A stretch of DNA of 64,000 nt from Phosphitispora fastidiosa (GCF_019008365.1 NZ_JAHHUL010000002.1:333947-397946), one strand, 5' to 3'; positions 8,192 through 17,483 are shown, counted from the stretch's first letter. Notes: generated from the letters alone by a model not told the origin. Numbers and translations are program-made.

Positions 8192-9250
8192 CTACTTCCG
8201 CAGTTTCTTTTTAGCCATAATCACTTTGGAACGCAGCTTCTTAACTAACGGAATCCCCACATCCCACAGTTTGTACATCAGCGGGTCAAACACAAGGTCA
8301 AATTCTCCGGCAAACTCGGTAAAGGTGCCATTAAATCCTTTTTTAAACCTGAAAAGCCCGTATAGTGGATTGGAAGGGTCCATATCTCCGGAAATTCCCC
8401 GGAAATCATAAATGTCGCACCCTTCTTCCTTGGCCCATTTAATCATATCCCATTGCATCAGGTAGTTTGGCATCAAATTCCTCTGTTCATTGCTGCTGGC
8501 GCCATAGAGATACCAGCACTTATCACCGAACGCAAGGGAAATAGCCCCCGAAAGCACCTTGTCCCCATACTCGGCAATGTAAAGCCTCATGTAGCCGGGG
8601 GGAACCAGTTCGTCGTACATCTTCTGAAAATATGCCAGGCTCCTGACCACAAAATTATCCCGCATACCCGTAACTTCCATGATACTATGAAATGCCTTCA
8701 GGTCTTCCCTGCTGCCGATGCGTACCTTAACCCCCTTGCGTTCTGCCAGGCGGATGTTATACCTGGTTTTGTGGTGAAAACCTGCCATCACTTCTTCCAG
8801 GTCAGACGTAATGTCCAGGCGGGAAACAAACCGGGGCTGGATACCCTCAAAATTAAGGGTCAGGGGTTTTCTGCGATACCCCAGGCCGAAGAGATTATCC
8901 ACCTTATTTTTTTCCGCTGCCTCGATATCAGGGTCAACCTTCAACATAATGGCATTATACCGGCGGGATATCTCCTTGATCTTGCCTGTAAAAAAACCGA
9001 GGACTTCTTTGTCAGTATAGTCCAGTACCGGTCCCCGGGGACAGTACATAAAATTCTTCCCGATAACCGGGAGCCTCCTGATCAGGATGCTTCCGGCCCC
9101 CTTGACAATACCATTATCCCTAATCACAAAATAAATATTTTTCCAGTCAGCCTTTACTTTGGCCCACTCCAGTGTCTGCAGAAAGTTGCCCCCATGGGCC
9201 CTGATATACTCAGTATATTCTGCAGGATCCCCATTCAGTACTAACTCCAT
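8192..9250 (-). CDS. FemAB-family aminoacyltransferase (peptidoglycan interpeptide bridge)
   Basis: About 352 residues of the FemX/FemA/FemB family, which add amino acids from charged tRNA to the lipid II stem peptide at the inner membrane face. Two GNAT-like halves are visible: the first with NFLQTLEWAKVK near the N-terminus and YCPRGPVLDY, the second with KTRYNIRLAERKGVKV and the conserved YLYGASSNEQRNLMPNYLMQWDMIKWAKEEGC block with DFRGISGD. The C-terminal FRFKKGFNGTFTEFAGEFDLV matches the family end. The ATG at 9250 follows GGGGGAG; an ATG at 9283 is possible but lacks a ribosome site. It lies between the M1 peptidase gene and the racemase-like gene with 3-base spacing to the latter, so all three probably act on the wall. 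Confidence 0.88.
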   Translation of the reverse strand: MELVLNGDPAEYTEYIRAHGGNFLQTLEWAKVKADWKNIYFVIRDNGIVKGAGSILIRRLPVIGKNFMYCPRGPVLDYTDKEVLGFFTGKIKEISRRYNAIMLKVDPDIEAAEKNKVDNLFGLGYRRKPLTLNFEGIQPRFVSRLDITSDLEEVMAGFHHKTRYNIRLAERKGVKVRIGSREDLKAFHSIMEVTGMRDNFVVRSLAYFQKMYDELVPPGYMRLYIAEYGDKVLSGAISLAFGDKCWYLYGASSNEQRNLMPNYLMQWDMIKWAKEEGCDIYDFRGISGDMDPSNPLYGLFRFKKGFNGTFTEFAGEFDLVFDPLMYKLWDVGIPLVKKLRSKVIMAKKKLRK

Positions 9251-9285
9251 ATTCTCCCCCTGCCCTGTCAAAAAAGTATGCATTA

Positions 9286-10965
9286 TTAATCCAGTAACTG
9301 GCTCACCTGGTCTTCCCTGAGTTTACCATCCAGTATCATCCGGAATTCTGTGGCTGAAACAAAGCCAAACTTATATCTATCATAATATTCTTTAATGAAA
9401 TTATCAAACTCATTTTTTCCCAACAGCAGATAAAGCTGTTCAAACAATTTCCGCCCATTCCGATAGTGCACATTCCGGTAGTCCTGCCATGACCCGAACC
9501 CTTCCAGGCTCCTGTTAAGGCCCCCGGTATCGCCGGTATATCCGGGAACTCGGCCGCTCTGTGCATAAGCGGTAAAAAACTCCACCAGACCCTCATCGAT
9601 ATATGGGGCATTATACTGGTCACTGCCTACAATATTGTAAAACCACTGGTGGGCCACCTCGTGAAAGACTGTATTTGGCAGGTTACCCCTCGATGTCCCT
9701 TTTGAGATTAGTATCATCGTGGAATATTCCATGCCATTTAAGAACATGTCATTTTCCACAATATTTAGCTGCTGCCACGGATATTTTCCCACATTTTTAT
9801 TAAAAAATGCCAGAGCCTTCCGGGCAGCGGCAAGAACCGCCTCAGGACGGCTGTCAGGTGAATAGTAATAATAGTGGACCTCTATCTCTCCCTCTTTGGT
9901 TACGGCTTCCCGGTATCCCCTATTCAAAAACACCGGTAAATCGCGAACCCTTTCCAGAACACCGGTATATATTTTCCGACCGCCTTCTTGCTGTATAGTA
10001 TTGGCATTACATAATATAAGGTTAAAATCCTGAGGAACCGAAAACCGGAATTGATAAGTTGACGACATATTAACGAAGGGGTCGCCAATCTCAGTCGGCC
10101 TGTTTTCGCGGTTATCAGCGCTTAACACCGGCAGCCAGTTTCCCAGCCAAATTCCCTTTTCACTGCCGCCTACGCGATCAGCGATATAGGGAATTTTTAC
10201 CCGGAATTTAATCAACAGGTTATGTTCCCCGCGTAAAAAACCACCGGTTCCGGGCGCTACGCTGAGGGTCTCACCCTTAACTTCAAAATAAACTGTTTCC
10301 CCGTTATAGGTAACATCCTCAATCTCAATATTACCTGCATCCTGGCCGTTCCGCACGGCATAACGCCTGATCTCGGAGGAATCCAGGCTGCTGTCCCGGT
10401 AGCGGTTCATATACAAGTTGAATTTGACTTCCTCCACAGCTTCCCGGCACATGAAAGTAACTTCTTCCGTTCCCTCCACCATCCGGGAAGCAGGGTCAAA
10501 ATCAGCTTCAATATTGTAATAAGGCATATTCATCCCATCAGCAGTTGAAACTGCTGCATAAACCGGAGGAGGTATTTCAGCAGCACCATTTGCTGCTCCC
10601 TGGGCAAAACCCGCAGTCACAAAAAGCGCCAAAGCCAGCACAGCAGCCACCCCGAAAGCAGGCCTGAACCTTCGTTTACCCCTTGTCGTTTTAGGGGAAG
10701 CCGCTTCCTTCTCCTTCATCGAATGCAGGCAGTTTTCCTCATAAGCCTTCCTCATCCGGGCGGCATTACCGGCATATACAGCTGCAGACCTGTGGCCCGG
10801 ACCATAAGTCTCTCCGGCTATTTGGCACGCTTTTTCCGCAGCCTGGGCAGCCTTCAGATAGAGCCCCTGGCGGTAACAAATGCTGATTGTCTCATCAAGC
10901 CTTGACAGCAACAGCAGATTTGATTTTTTCTTCCATGGGTCAATAGTCCTGCTCACAGAAATCAC
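9286..10965 (-). CDS. Membrane-anchored M1-family zinc metallopeptidase with N-terminal TPR-like segment
   Basis: 559 residues. The peptidase domain occupies about 150-559: the zinc motif HEVAHQW with the downstream glutamate in YIDEGLVEFF, preceded by NGMEYSTMI (the M1 exopeptidase motif is GAMEN; here it is GMEYS). Before it lies one membrane helix (about 103-125, FGVAAVLALALFVTAGFAQG). The first 75 residues look like a tetratricopeptide pair (YRQGLYLKAAQAAEKACQIAGETYGPGHRS) and would be cytoplasmic, an unusual addition. The catalytic part would then face outside. The start is GTG, either 10965 or 10956; AGGA is better spaced for the latter. FemAB follows after 35 bases in the same direction. 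Confidence 0.85.
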   Translation of the reverse strand: MISVSRTIDPWKKKSNLLLLSRLDETISICYRQGLYLKAAQAAEKACQIAGETYGPGHRSAAVYAGNAARMRKAYEENCLHSMKEKEAASPKTTRGKRRFRPAFGVAAVLALALFVTAGFAQGAANGAAEIPPPVYAAVSTADGMNMPYYNIEADFDPASRMVEGTEEVTFMCREAVEEVKFNLYMNRYRDSSLDSSEIRRYAVRNGQDAGNIEIEDVTYNGETVYFEVKGETLSVAPGTGGFLRGEHNLLIKFRVKIPYIADRVGGSEKGIWLGNWLPVLSADNRENRPTEIGDPFVNMSSTYQFRFSVPQDFNLILCNANTIQQEGGRKIYTGVLERVRDLPVFLNRGYREAVTKEGEIEVHYYYYSPDSRPEAVLAAARKALAFFNKNVGKYPWQQLNIVENDMFLNGMEYSTMILISKGTSRGNLPNTVFHEVAHQWFYNIVGSDQYNAPYIDEGLVEFFTAYAQSGRVPGYTGDTGGLNRSLEGFGSWQDYRNVHYRNGRKLFEQLYLLLGKNEFDNFIKEYYDRYKFGFVSATEFRMILDGKLREDQVSQLLD

Positions 10966-11210
10966 ATCCTGAATATGGCAGTTAAATTATCTAAATTAAT
11001 TATTCGCTGAAATGGTTGTAAATTCCTGCTAATTTGACAAATTCCTCTATAATGCGACCCCCCCCCTGTCGCTGCACAACGAAAACGATGCCCAATATTT
11101 CACGGACACCGCTGTGTGTTCACCTGGCTTTTCCTTTACCGTACCTTTCGCTTTTACAGCGAGCTGATCTATTACATCACTCTCAGCGTCCAGAGAGTCT
11201 TTTGGGTCTT

Positions 11211-12077
11211 TTAAAGTACCCTGCGCGCACCCAGATACTTGGGGACATAATAGGAGTTGGAAAGACTGGTAACAGTTATCCCCTTTGTATAAGAAGCATG
11301 AATAAAACTGTTATTTCCCACATAGATGCCCACATGGCTGACACTTTTGCCATTGGTGTTGAAATAAACGATATCACCAATTTGGAGTTCATCCTTGGAT
11401 ACCGCTTTACCAACTGTGGCCTGGCCGGAACTGGTCCTTGGAAGGCTGACACCGGCTCCCAGCCTGAAAACATAGCTGGTAAACCCTGAACAGTCAAATC
11501 CCTTGGGTGTTGAGCCCCCGCGGACATATGGGGTGCCTTTCAGGGAATTGGCAATACTGATTACTTTATCTATTTTAGTCTGTCCTGAACCACTCCTTGA
11601 TGCAGGATCTTTTTCCTCCTGTCCGGCATCAGGGGCCGGTGCCGGCTGTGGGCTGCTCTTAGCTGTATCCGGAGCCGGCTGAGCCTTAACTGCAGGTTCA
11701 GATACCGGCTTGGTCACTGTCTTCGATACCGGCTTGGTCACAGGTTTAGGTGCAGGCTCCGCTTTGGGCTGAACGGCTACTACGGTCTGGGCTTCCTTTT
11801 TCTCAGCGGATGCCTGTCCTTCCACCACTGTATTCATGGCAATATTAGTAACCGAAGCGGAGGTTTCCGTTTGTTCCTCCCGTTCATCTGTGCTGTGATC
11901 ATTGAAAAGTAACGGTTCATCTTTAACGGCAACAGGGACAGCCATTATTATATGTGTTCTCCCGGTTTCCGGTCCGGGGCTGTTAACAGCAGAACTCTCC
12001 TGGGCATAGCTTGACATCAGCCAGGCAGCGGATATAATGGTTACCACGGCAAATGCCGATGCAATCCTCTGTCTCAA
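11211..12077 (-). CDS. Secreted NlpC/P60 cell-wall endopeptidase
   Basis: About 288 residues. An N-terminal signal peptide (RQRIASAFAVVTIISAAWLMSSYA) is followed by a long Pro/Ala/Lys/Val-rich linker, about residues 90-165, with KPVTKPVSKTVTKPVS-type repeats, then a C-terminal NlpC/P60 domain of about 110 residues. The catalytic cysteine is in FDCSGF, the histidine in SHVGIYVG and the third residue in FIHAS. Such enzymes cut between D-Glu and the diamino acid of peptidoglycan. I chose the TTG at 12077, eight bases after AAGGAGG; an ATG at 12110 would put that site inside the gene. There is no SH3 or LysM domain, so attachment may be through the basic linker. Confidence 0.88.
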   Translation of the reverse strand: MRQRIASAFAVVTIISAAWLMSSYAQESSAVNSPGPETGRTHIIMAVPVAVKDEPLLFNDHSTDEREEQTETSASVTNIAMNTVVEGQASAEKKEAQTVVAVQPKAEPAPKPVTKPVSKTVTKPVSEPAVKAQPAPDTAKSSPQPAPAPDAGQEEKDPASRSGSGQTKIDKVISIANSLKGTPYVRGGSTPKGFDCSGFTSYVFRLGAGVSLPRTSSGQATVGKAVSKDELQIGDIVYFNTNGKSVSHVGIYVGNNSFIHASYTKGITVTSLSNSYYVPKYLGARRVL

Positions 12078-12231
12078 TAGCCGTTCCTCCTTTTTGGAGC
12101 ATGTTACCATATCTGTCTAATTCGACATAGCTGCCGAAAACCCTCTGTATAACTCCCAAAATAATCATTTTTTTGCATTTGTTACTGCTATTTTACATAA
12201 TCAGACCGGAAAGTGTGCAAAAATGGGCACC

Positions 12232-12268
12232 AAAAAAAGAGAGTGTATCCATTCGGATCACTCTCTTT
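12232..12268 (-). terminator. Terminator of the rpsU-yqeY operon
   Basis: On the minus strand AAAGAGAGTG and ACACTCTC form a stem around a loop of about a dozen bases, followed by TTTTTTT. It begins a few bases after the yqeY stop codon. Confidence 0.85.
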
Positions 12269-12273
12269 CGCTT

Positions 12274-12723
12274 CTACCCAATCATTTCTTTTACTATCAG
12301 GTTAACCAGTTTACCGTCAGCCTTTCCTTTTACCACCGGCATAAGTTTGCCCATAACCTTACCCATTTCCCTGGGCCCTGACGGCTTAACCTCATCTATC
12401 ACTTCCTTAACCAGTCTGCGGATTTCCGCCTCAGACATCTGTTCCGGAAGGTAATTCATTAAAATATCAATTTCATCCCTGAGCCCGTCAGCAATGTCCT
12501 GACGACCGGCCCTTTCATACTCTTCCCGGGCATCTTTCCGCTTCTTAACTTCCCGTGACAGAACTTCAATTACCTCGTCTTCGGAAAGCTCTGCTCTTTT
12601 GTCAATCTCAGCATTCTTCAGGGAGGAAATTACCATACGGATAACGGACAGGCGTTTCTTGCCGCTTTCCCTTGCTTTCATGGCGGCTTTCATGTCTTCA
12701 GTCAGCGTCTGTTTAAGAGACAT
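12274..12723 (-). CDS. yqeY: GatB/YqeY domain protein
   Basis: A 149-residue YqeY protein, related to the C-terminal tRNA-binding tail domain of GatB. It is all helical: MSLKQTLTEDMKAAMKARES at the start, LSVIRMVISSLKNAEIDKR, the middle helical bundle with YLPEQMSEAEIRRLV, and the C-terminal PREMGKVMGKLMPVVKGKADGKLVN block typical of the family. The ATG at 12723 follows AAAGGAGG. It is 16 bases after rpsU, the usual Firmicute pairing. Its exact role is unknown; proposed to touch tRNA-dependent amidation. Length is normal. Confidence 0.93.
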   Translation of the reverse strand: MSLKQTLTEDMKAAMKARESGKKRLSVIRMVISSLKNAEIDKRAELSEDEVIEVLSREVKKRKDAREEYERAGRQDIADGLRDEIDILMNYLPEQMSEAEIRRLVKEVIDEVKPSGPREMGKVMGKLMPVVKGKADGKLVNLIVKEMIG

Positions 12724-12739
12724 AGGAACCTCCTTTTAA

Positions 12740-12916
12740 TTACCAGAACCTTCTCTTCCTAGCTGCTTCAGACTTCTTCTTCCGCTTTACACTTGGCTTC
12801 TCATAGTGTTCACGTCTTCTTACTTCGGATAAAACTCCGGCTTTTTGGCAGGACCTCTTAAAACGCCGTAAAGCACTGTCCAATGTTTCATTTTTTCCAA
12901 CTTTAATTTCCGCCAT
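12740..12916 (-). CDS. rpsU: 30S ribosomal protein S21
   Basis: 58 residues, the normal S21 length. It begins [21 protein letters not shown] and ends in the basic tail [16 protein letters not shown]21 binds late to the small subunit near the anti-Shine-Dalgarno end of 16S rRNA. The start is the ATG at 12916 with GGAGGG seven bases upstream; the longer reading from 12943 would include that site. It leads an rpsU-yqeY transcript. The 168 bases upstream (12917-13084) hold no further gene. Confidence 0.96.
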   Translation of the reverse strand: MAEIKVGKNETLDSALRRFKRSCQKAGVLSEVRRREHYEKPSVKRKKKSEAARKRRFW

Positions 12917-13084
12917 CTTTTTCCCTCCCTCCGCTGATGACAATGATGCGGGATTCGGTCTGCAATAATTTCTATGACCATTGCCATATCGTTAGGGCAT
13001 AAAATTACACATTCTTAATTATACTATATGCCTCAATAAGGTGTCAACTACGCCCGGCAACTTAAGCAGTCGGCTGCACCCGAA

Positions 13085-13426
13085 TTATGCAAAGTTCTTC
13101 AGTTCCTCACCGCCAATGAGGTGGTAATGCATATGGAAAACTATCTGTCCGCCTTCCTCATTACAGTTTGTCACAATCCGAAAGCCTTTTTCGGCAATTC
13201 CCGCTTCCCGGGCCAGCTTGTTGGCAACCAGATGGATATGACCAATTAAATCAACATTCTTTTCATTGAGATCAAGAACATTTATCAGGTGTTCCTTTGG
13301 TATGATAAGCACATGTACCGGGGCCAGAGGACTTATGTCCCTGAAAGCCAGAATTCTTTCATCTTCATAAACAACCTGACTGGGAATTTCCTTTTTTGCA
13401 ATTTTACAGAAAATGCAATCCTGCAT
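13085..13426 (-). CDS. HIT-family nucleotide hydrolase (HinT-like)
   Basis: A 113-residue histidine triad protein of the HinT branch, which hydrolyses purine nucleoside phosphoramidates. CIFCKI at 4-9 holds the zinc-type cysteines of many bacterial members. HVLIIPKEHL is the conserved centre and the triad is HMHYHL near the C-terminus (H-x-H-x-H). The ATG at 13426 follows AAAGGAGG by about ten bases. Spacing to neighbours (95 bases from mtaB, 168 from rpsU) allows separate or joint transcription. Confidence 0.93.
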   Translation of the reverse strand: MQDCIFCKIAKKEIPSQVVYEDERILAFRDISPLAPVHVLIIPKEHLINVLDLNEKNVDLIGHIHLVANKLAREAGIAEKGFRIVTNCNEEGGQIVFHMHYHLIGGEELKNFA

Positions 13427-13520
13427 TTATTCAGCACCTCCTTTTAACGATTCCTTTTTTGCCCATATTTTCGAAACAAATTTATTCGACATCTATGATA
13501 AAATTCCTGCAAGGCAGGCA

Positions 13521-14831
13521 TTAAATCCGCATCCTGGCCAGCAGGTTAGCACCTTTCAGCTTCACTGCCCTGACATCAACAAGTTTGCCCCTGATATCGT
13601 CACTGCTCTTGAACATTACCCTGATATAAGTATCAGTAAGGCCTTCCCACAAATCATTATCCCTGTCAGCCATTTCTTCAGCCAGAACTTCCAGGTTGCT
13701 GCCGATAAACCTTGCAGCAAACTTTTTCTGGTTTTCCCGGTCAAGGGCAATCAGTCTTCTGCTCCTCAAATCCTTGGCCTCTGCCGTAACCTGCCCGGGA
13801 AATCCGGCTGCAGGCGTACCCTTTCTGGGGGAGTATTTAAAAACATGAGTTCTGCTGAATCCAACATCTTTAATGAACTCATAGGTATTTTCAAAGTGTT
13901 CATCTGTTTCCCCCGGAAAACCGGTTATTACATCAGTAGTTACCGCTATCTCCGGGATCTGGCCCCTGATTGCCCCAACCAGGCGCGAAAATTCAAATGT
14001 GGTATACTTCCTGTTCATCATTTTGAGAATATCGTCATCACCGCTCTGCAGCGGAATATGCAGATGCCGGCAGACTGTTTTGATCTGGGCTACCGCATCT
14101 ATCAGGCGGGGGGTTATGTCAAGAGGTTCGACAGAACCGAGCCTGAGCCTTTTAATTCCCGGAGTCAGGGCGATCTGGACGACCAGGTCGGCCAAATCTG
14201 TCTGTTCTGCTAGCCCGGCCCCATAAGCCCCGATATGGATACCTGTCAACACTATTTCTCCAAAACCCTGTGAGATAAGCTTCCTGACTTCAGCAAGTAC
14301 ATTTTCGGGAGCACGGCTCCTCAAGGGTCCCCTGGCATAAGGAATGATGCAGTAAGTACAGAAATTGCTGCATCCCTCCTGAATCTTGACAAAGGCCCTG
14401 GTCCTGTTCTCATAATCGAGGATGGGCAGGTCCTCAAACTCCCGGTAGGTCATCACATCACTAACTGTATTAACAGGTTCAGGGGACTTTTCAGCCTCTT
14501 CCACAAGCTCCACAATCCGTGACTTATCCCTTGTACCGATAACCAGATCAACACCCGGAATATCAAGAACTTCCCCCGGGGAAGTCTGGGCATAGCACCC
14601 CGTAACGCCAATGACAGCATCCGGATTTTTCCTGACAGCACGCCTGATTACCTGTCTTGATTTGCGGTCACCCTGGTGAGTCACCGTACAGGTATTGATA
14701 ATATAAATATCTGCAATTTCATCAAAATCCACTGTTTCATAACCCCGACTGCGGAAAGCGCTGGCCATGGCTTCTGTCTCATACTGGTTTGTCTTACATC
14801 CCAGGGTAAAGAATGCGGCTTTTTTAGCCAT
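13521..14831 (-). CDS. mtaB: tRNA t6A37 methylthiotransferase MtaB
   Basis: A 436-residue radical-SAM methylthiotransferase that turns t6A37 into ms2t6A37 in ANN-decoding tRNAs. The N-terminal UPF0004 domain has FTLGCKTNQYE, INTCTVT and GVTGCYAQ, giving the three cysteines of the auxiliary cluster. The radical-SAM motif is CSNFCTYC (C-x3-C-x2-C) at about 150-157. A TRAM domain ends the protein (AEEMADRDNDLWEGLTDTYIRVMF). TGCKTNQYE distinguishes MtaB from MiaB and RimO. The ATG at 14831 is eight bases after GGGAGG and overlaps the rsmE stop by eight bases, so the two are translationally coupled. Confidence 0.95.
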   Translation of the reverse strand: MAKKAAFFTLGCKTNQYETEAMASAFRSRGYETVDFDEIADIYIINTCTVTHQGDRKSRQVIRRAVRKNPDAVIGVTGCYAQTSPGEVLDIPGVDLVIGTRDKSRIVELVEEAEKSPEPVNTVSDVMTYREFEDLPILDYENRTRAFVKIQEGCSNFCTYCIIPYARGPLRSRAPENVLAEVRKLISQGFGEIVLTGIHIGAYGAGLAEQTDLADLVVQIALTPGIKRLRLGSVEPLDITPRLIDAVAQIKTVCRHLHIPLQSGDDDILKMMNRKYTTFEFSRLVGAIRGQIPEIAVTTDVITGFPGETDEHFENTYEFIKDVGFSRTHVFKYSPRKGTPAAGFPGQVTAEAKDLRSRRLIALDRENQKKFAARFIGSNLEVLAEEMADRDNDLWEGLTDTYIRVMFKSSDDIRGKLVDVRAVKLKGANLLARMRI

Positions 14832-15582
14832 TTGACACGCCTCCCAGATCCCCAAGTTCATATAAAATAATGGCTGCAGCCACTATCCCGGCAGTTTCAG
14901 TCCGCATGATGCGAGGTCCCAAAGAGACCGGCAGAACCCCGGCATTCCGCGACAGCCTGGCCTCCTCCGGAGTAAATCCCCCCTCAGGGCCAATAAATAC
15001 TGCTGCCTTTTTCCCAGTTATCTTATTACCTCTCAGGACGTCTTTTATGCCTACCAATCGTTCCTCTTCCCAGGGCATTATTCCTAAAACATCTGGAGTG
15101 ATTTCCGCAACAGCATCGACAAATGCGAGGGGTTCTGCAACCACCGGAACAACCATGCGGCGTGACTGTTTAGCCGCTTCCTCGGCAACCCTCTGCCATC
15201 GGGTATGCCTGGCGGCAGCCTTCCTTTGGTCAAGTCTTACAATTGTCCGCTCACAGATTACGGGAACAATCCGGCTCACACCTAATTCGGTGCTTTTTTG
15301 AATAACCAGGTCCAGCTTATCCCCCTTGGGAAGTCCCTGGTACAAAACGACCTCCAGAGGCGCTTCTGTGGCAGTTGCTCTTTCTGCAATTATATCACAA
15401 ATTACCTCTTTGCCGGTAATTTCCCGAATTTCAGCATCAAACTCCCTGCCGCCGGCATCAGCTATCTCTATCTTGTCCCCGGGGCCTAAGCGCAGGACTC
15501 TACTGATATGTCTCAAATCAGGGCCTTTGATAGCAGTGGTTTTTTGACCTGCCAAAACTTCGGAAACAAAGAAACGCGCCAT
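14824..15582 (-). CDS. rsmE: 16S rRNA (uracil1498-N3)-methyltransferase RsmE
   Basis: A 252-residue SPOUT-family methyltransferase that methylates U1498 of 16S rRNA. An N-terminal PUA-like domain (MARFFVSEVL, LRHISRVLRLGPGDKIEIAD) leads to the trefoil-knot domain with LYQGLPKGDKLDLVIQKSTELGV, the SAM-binding FIGPEGGFTPEE and the C-terminal SLGPRIMRTETAG. The ATG at 15582 follows GGGAGG by six bases; the earlier in-frame ATG is unsupported. One base separates it from the prmA stop. Confidence 0.95.
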   Translation of the reverse strand: MARFFVSEVLAGQKTTAIKGPDLRHISRVLRLGPGDKIEIADAGGREFDAEIREITGKEVICDIIAERATATEAPLEVVLYQGLPKGDKLDLVIQKSTELGVSRIVPVICERTIVRLDQRKAAARHTRWQRVAEEAAKQSRRMVVPVVAEPLAFVDAVAEITPDVLGIMPWEEERLVGIKDVLRGNKITGKKAAVFIGPEGGFTPEEARLSRNAGVLPVSLGPRIMRTETAGIVAAAIILYELGDLGGVSNG

Positions 15583-15583
15583 C

Positions 15584-16522
15584 TTAGTCCTCCCTGACAG
15601 CCCGAAATGACACCCATTCACCCTCCCGGCTGACCTCTTTGATTACAAAGCCCGCTCCCCGGGCAGCTTCAAAAACCTCTTCAGAACGAGTGCCGATTAT
15701 CCCGGAAGCCACAAAAACCCCGCCATTTTTCAGAACCCGGTTAGCATCAGGACATATACGTATAATCACATCGGCCACAATGTTCGCTGTCAGGATGTCT
15801 GCCTGGCCGGTTACCCCGTCCAGAAGATTTCCTTCCATTACCTTGATTTTGTCCTCCAGACCGTTTAGAGTCACGTTTTCGGCAGCCACAGTTACCGCAA
15901 CCGGGTCAAAATCCACTGCCCAGACCTCTCCCGCACCCAGGAGTCCGGCAGCAATGGAAAGAATTCCTGAACCTGTCCCAATATCCAAAACCGTTTCCCC
16001 ACCCTGGATAATGTCCTCCAAAAATCTGATACACATAACTGTGGTCGGATGGGTCCCGGTCCCAAAAGCCATTCCGGGGTCAAGTGCAATCACAAGTTCA
16101 CCCGGCTTCTGATGATAATCTTCCCACGTTGGTTTGATTACAATCCTCCTGCCAATATTTACCGGCTTATAATATGCCTTCCATGAATTGGCCCAATCTT
16201 CTTCCTGTACCTGCGAAAATCCCATTCCCCTGATGGCGCCCGGAAAAAAATCACTGTCAAGCTGCCTCAGCCGTTCACGAATCCGGCCCACCCTCTCTTC
16301 AAGCCTGCTGTCAACAGACAGATAAGATTTTACCAGGACAGATTCCCGGTTTAACATATCCTGTGGAAATTCGTAAGCATCCCAAATTTTTTCGGCTATC
16401 TGCCGCTTAACCAGATAAGGATCCTCTATCGACACTCCTCCGGCGCCGCAGTCGATAAGTATTGCGGAAACTGCTTCCACAGCATCCGGCTCTGTTTCTA
16501 TAGCAATTTCCCGCCAGTCCAT
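15584..16522 (-). CDS. prmA: Ribosomal protein L11 methyltransferase
   Basis: A 312-residue PrmA that trimethylates ribosomal protein L11. The N-terminal substrate-recognition domain (WREIAIETEPDAVEAVSAILIDCGAGGVSIED) is joined to a class I SAM domain with the conserved PGMAFGTGTHPTT block and the motif I sequence VLDIGTGSGILSIAA, then VAVDFDPVAV. NIVADVI stands in the place of the catalytic NILA-like motif. Length is normal. It precedes rsmE and mtaB in the standard Firmicute order downstream of dnaJ, with an EamA transporter gene placed between dnaJ and it. Confidence 0.95.
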   Translation of the reverse strand: MDWREIAIETEPDAVEAVSAILIDCGAGGVSIEDPYLVKRQIAEKIWDAYEFPQDMLNRESVLVKSYLSVDSRLEERVGRIRERLRQLDSDFFPGAIRGMGFSQVQEEDWANSWKAYYKPVNIGRRIVIKPTWEDYHQKPGELVIALDPGMAFGTGTHPTTVMCIRFLEDIIQGGETVLDIGTGSGILSIAAGLLGAGEVWAVDFDPVAVTVAAENVTLNGLEDKIKVMEGNLLDGVTGQADILTANIVADVIIRICPDANRVLKNGGVFVASGIIGTRSEEVFEAARGAGFVIKEVSREGEWVSFRAVRED

Positions 16523-16528
16523 TAATAA

Positions 16529-17452
16529 TCACATCCCTGCTTTTTTAAACAAGCGCGGCTGCAGCCGGTACATCCACTTCATCCCTGAAAGGGAATAAAT
16601 CAGGAGCGCCACCCAGATAAGGCCAAAGCTGATGGCTTCGACAACTGTAAATGGTTCTCTGAATACGAATACTCCCAAAAACAGGGTTATGGTTGGAGCC
16701 AGGTACTGAGTCAACCCGACTGTAGACAGAGGGACAACCTGAGCTCCTTTGGCAAACCATAATAGGGGAAGGCCTGTCACTATCCCCGAGAAAACCAGCA
16801 ACGCCGCCAAGCTGAGGGAGTATCCCAAATTTCCCGTACCGGCTGCCTGTTTAAATATTATGTAGCCGAGCGCGGCCGGAGCGATGACCACTGTTTCCAG
16901 GGTGAGCCCCATAAGGGATTCTATATCGGCAACCTTTTTGATTAATCCGTAAGTCCCAAAGGTCAGTGTCAGGATCAGGGCAATCCATGGTATCCTGCCA
17001 TAGGTAACGGTGATAACTGCCACACCGGCTGCAGCCAGTAAAATGGAACACACCTGCCAGAAATTGAGCTTTTCCTTCAGCACTACGACACCCAGAAAGA
17101 CGCTGAAAAGAGGGTTTATATAGTAACCCAGGCTTGCCTCCACTACATGGCCTGCATTAACCGCCCATATATAGGTAAACCAGTTAGCGCTGATAAGACC
17201 GGCACATACCAGGGCATAAACCCGGTTCGGCCTTATTGAGAGCATGCTGATAAATTCATGGCGGCGTCCGTAAATAAATAAAGCCGCCGCCGCAAAGACA
17301 AAGGACCAGAAAATCCTGTGGGCCAGTATTTCACCTGCCGGAACCTGTTTTAAAGCCTTCCAGTATAATGGCAGAATCCCCCATGCGGTAAATGCTGCAA
17401 CTGTATATGCTATTCCCCGAAGATAGATTTTCCGCTGGTCCTTCTCATCCAA
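16529..17452 (-). CDS. rarD: EamA/RarD-family inner-membrane transporter
   Basis: A 307-residue protein with ten predicted membrane helices in two EamA repeats. It has the RarD-branch signatures FTAWGILPLYWKALK near the start, ILAHRIFWSFVF, the SLGYYINPLFSVFLGVVVLKE block closing repeat 1 and GLTQYLAPTITLFLGVFVFREP in repeat 2. RarD proteins were linked to chloramphenicol sensitivity in Escherichia coli; transport substrate here is unknown. The start is a TTG at 17452 about ten bases after GGAGG. It is inserted between dnaJ and prmA, six bases from prmA. Confidence 0.85.
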   Translation of the reverse strand: MDEKDQRKIYLRGIAYTVAAFTAWGILPLYWKALKQVPAGEILAHRIFWSFVFAAAALFIYGRRHEFISMLSIRPNRVYALVCAGLISANWFTYIWAVNAGHVVEASLGYYINPLFSVFLGVVVLKEKLNFWQVCSILLAAAGVAVITVTYGRIPWIALILTLTFGTYGLIKKVADIESLMGLTLETVVIAPAALGYIIFKQAAGTGNLGYSLSLAALLVFSGIVTGLPLLWFAKGAQVVPLSTVGLTQYLAPTITLFLGVFVFREPFTVVEAISFGLIWVALLIYSLSGMKWMYRLQPRLFKKAGM

Positions 17453-17483
17453 AATACAGTTCCTCCCTGCCTACAATAATACA

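Noticed and set aside
11034..11061. TTGACA and TATAAT near each other on the plus strand
   Set aside because: Only eight bases separate them, too few for a promoter, and no plus-strand gene follows.
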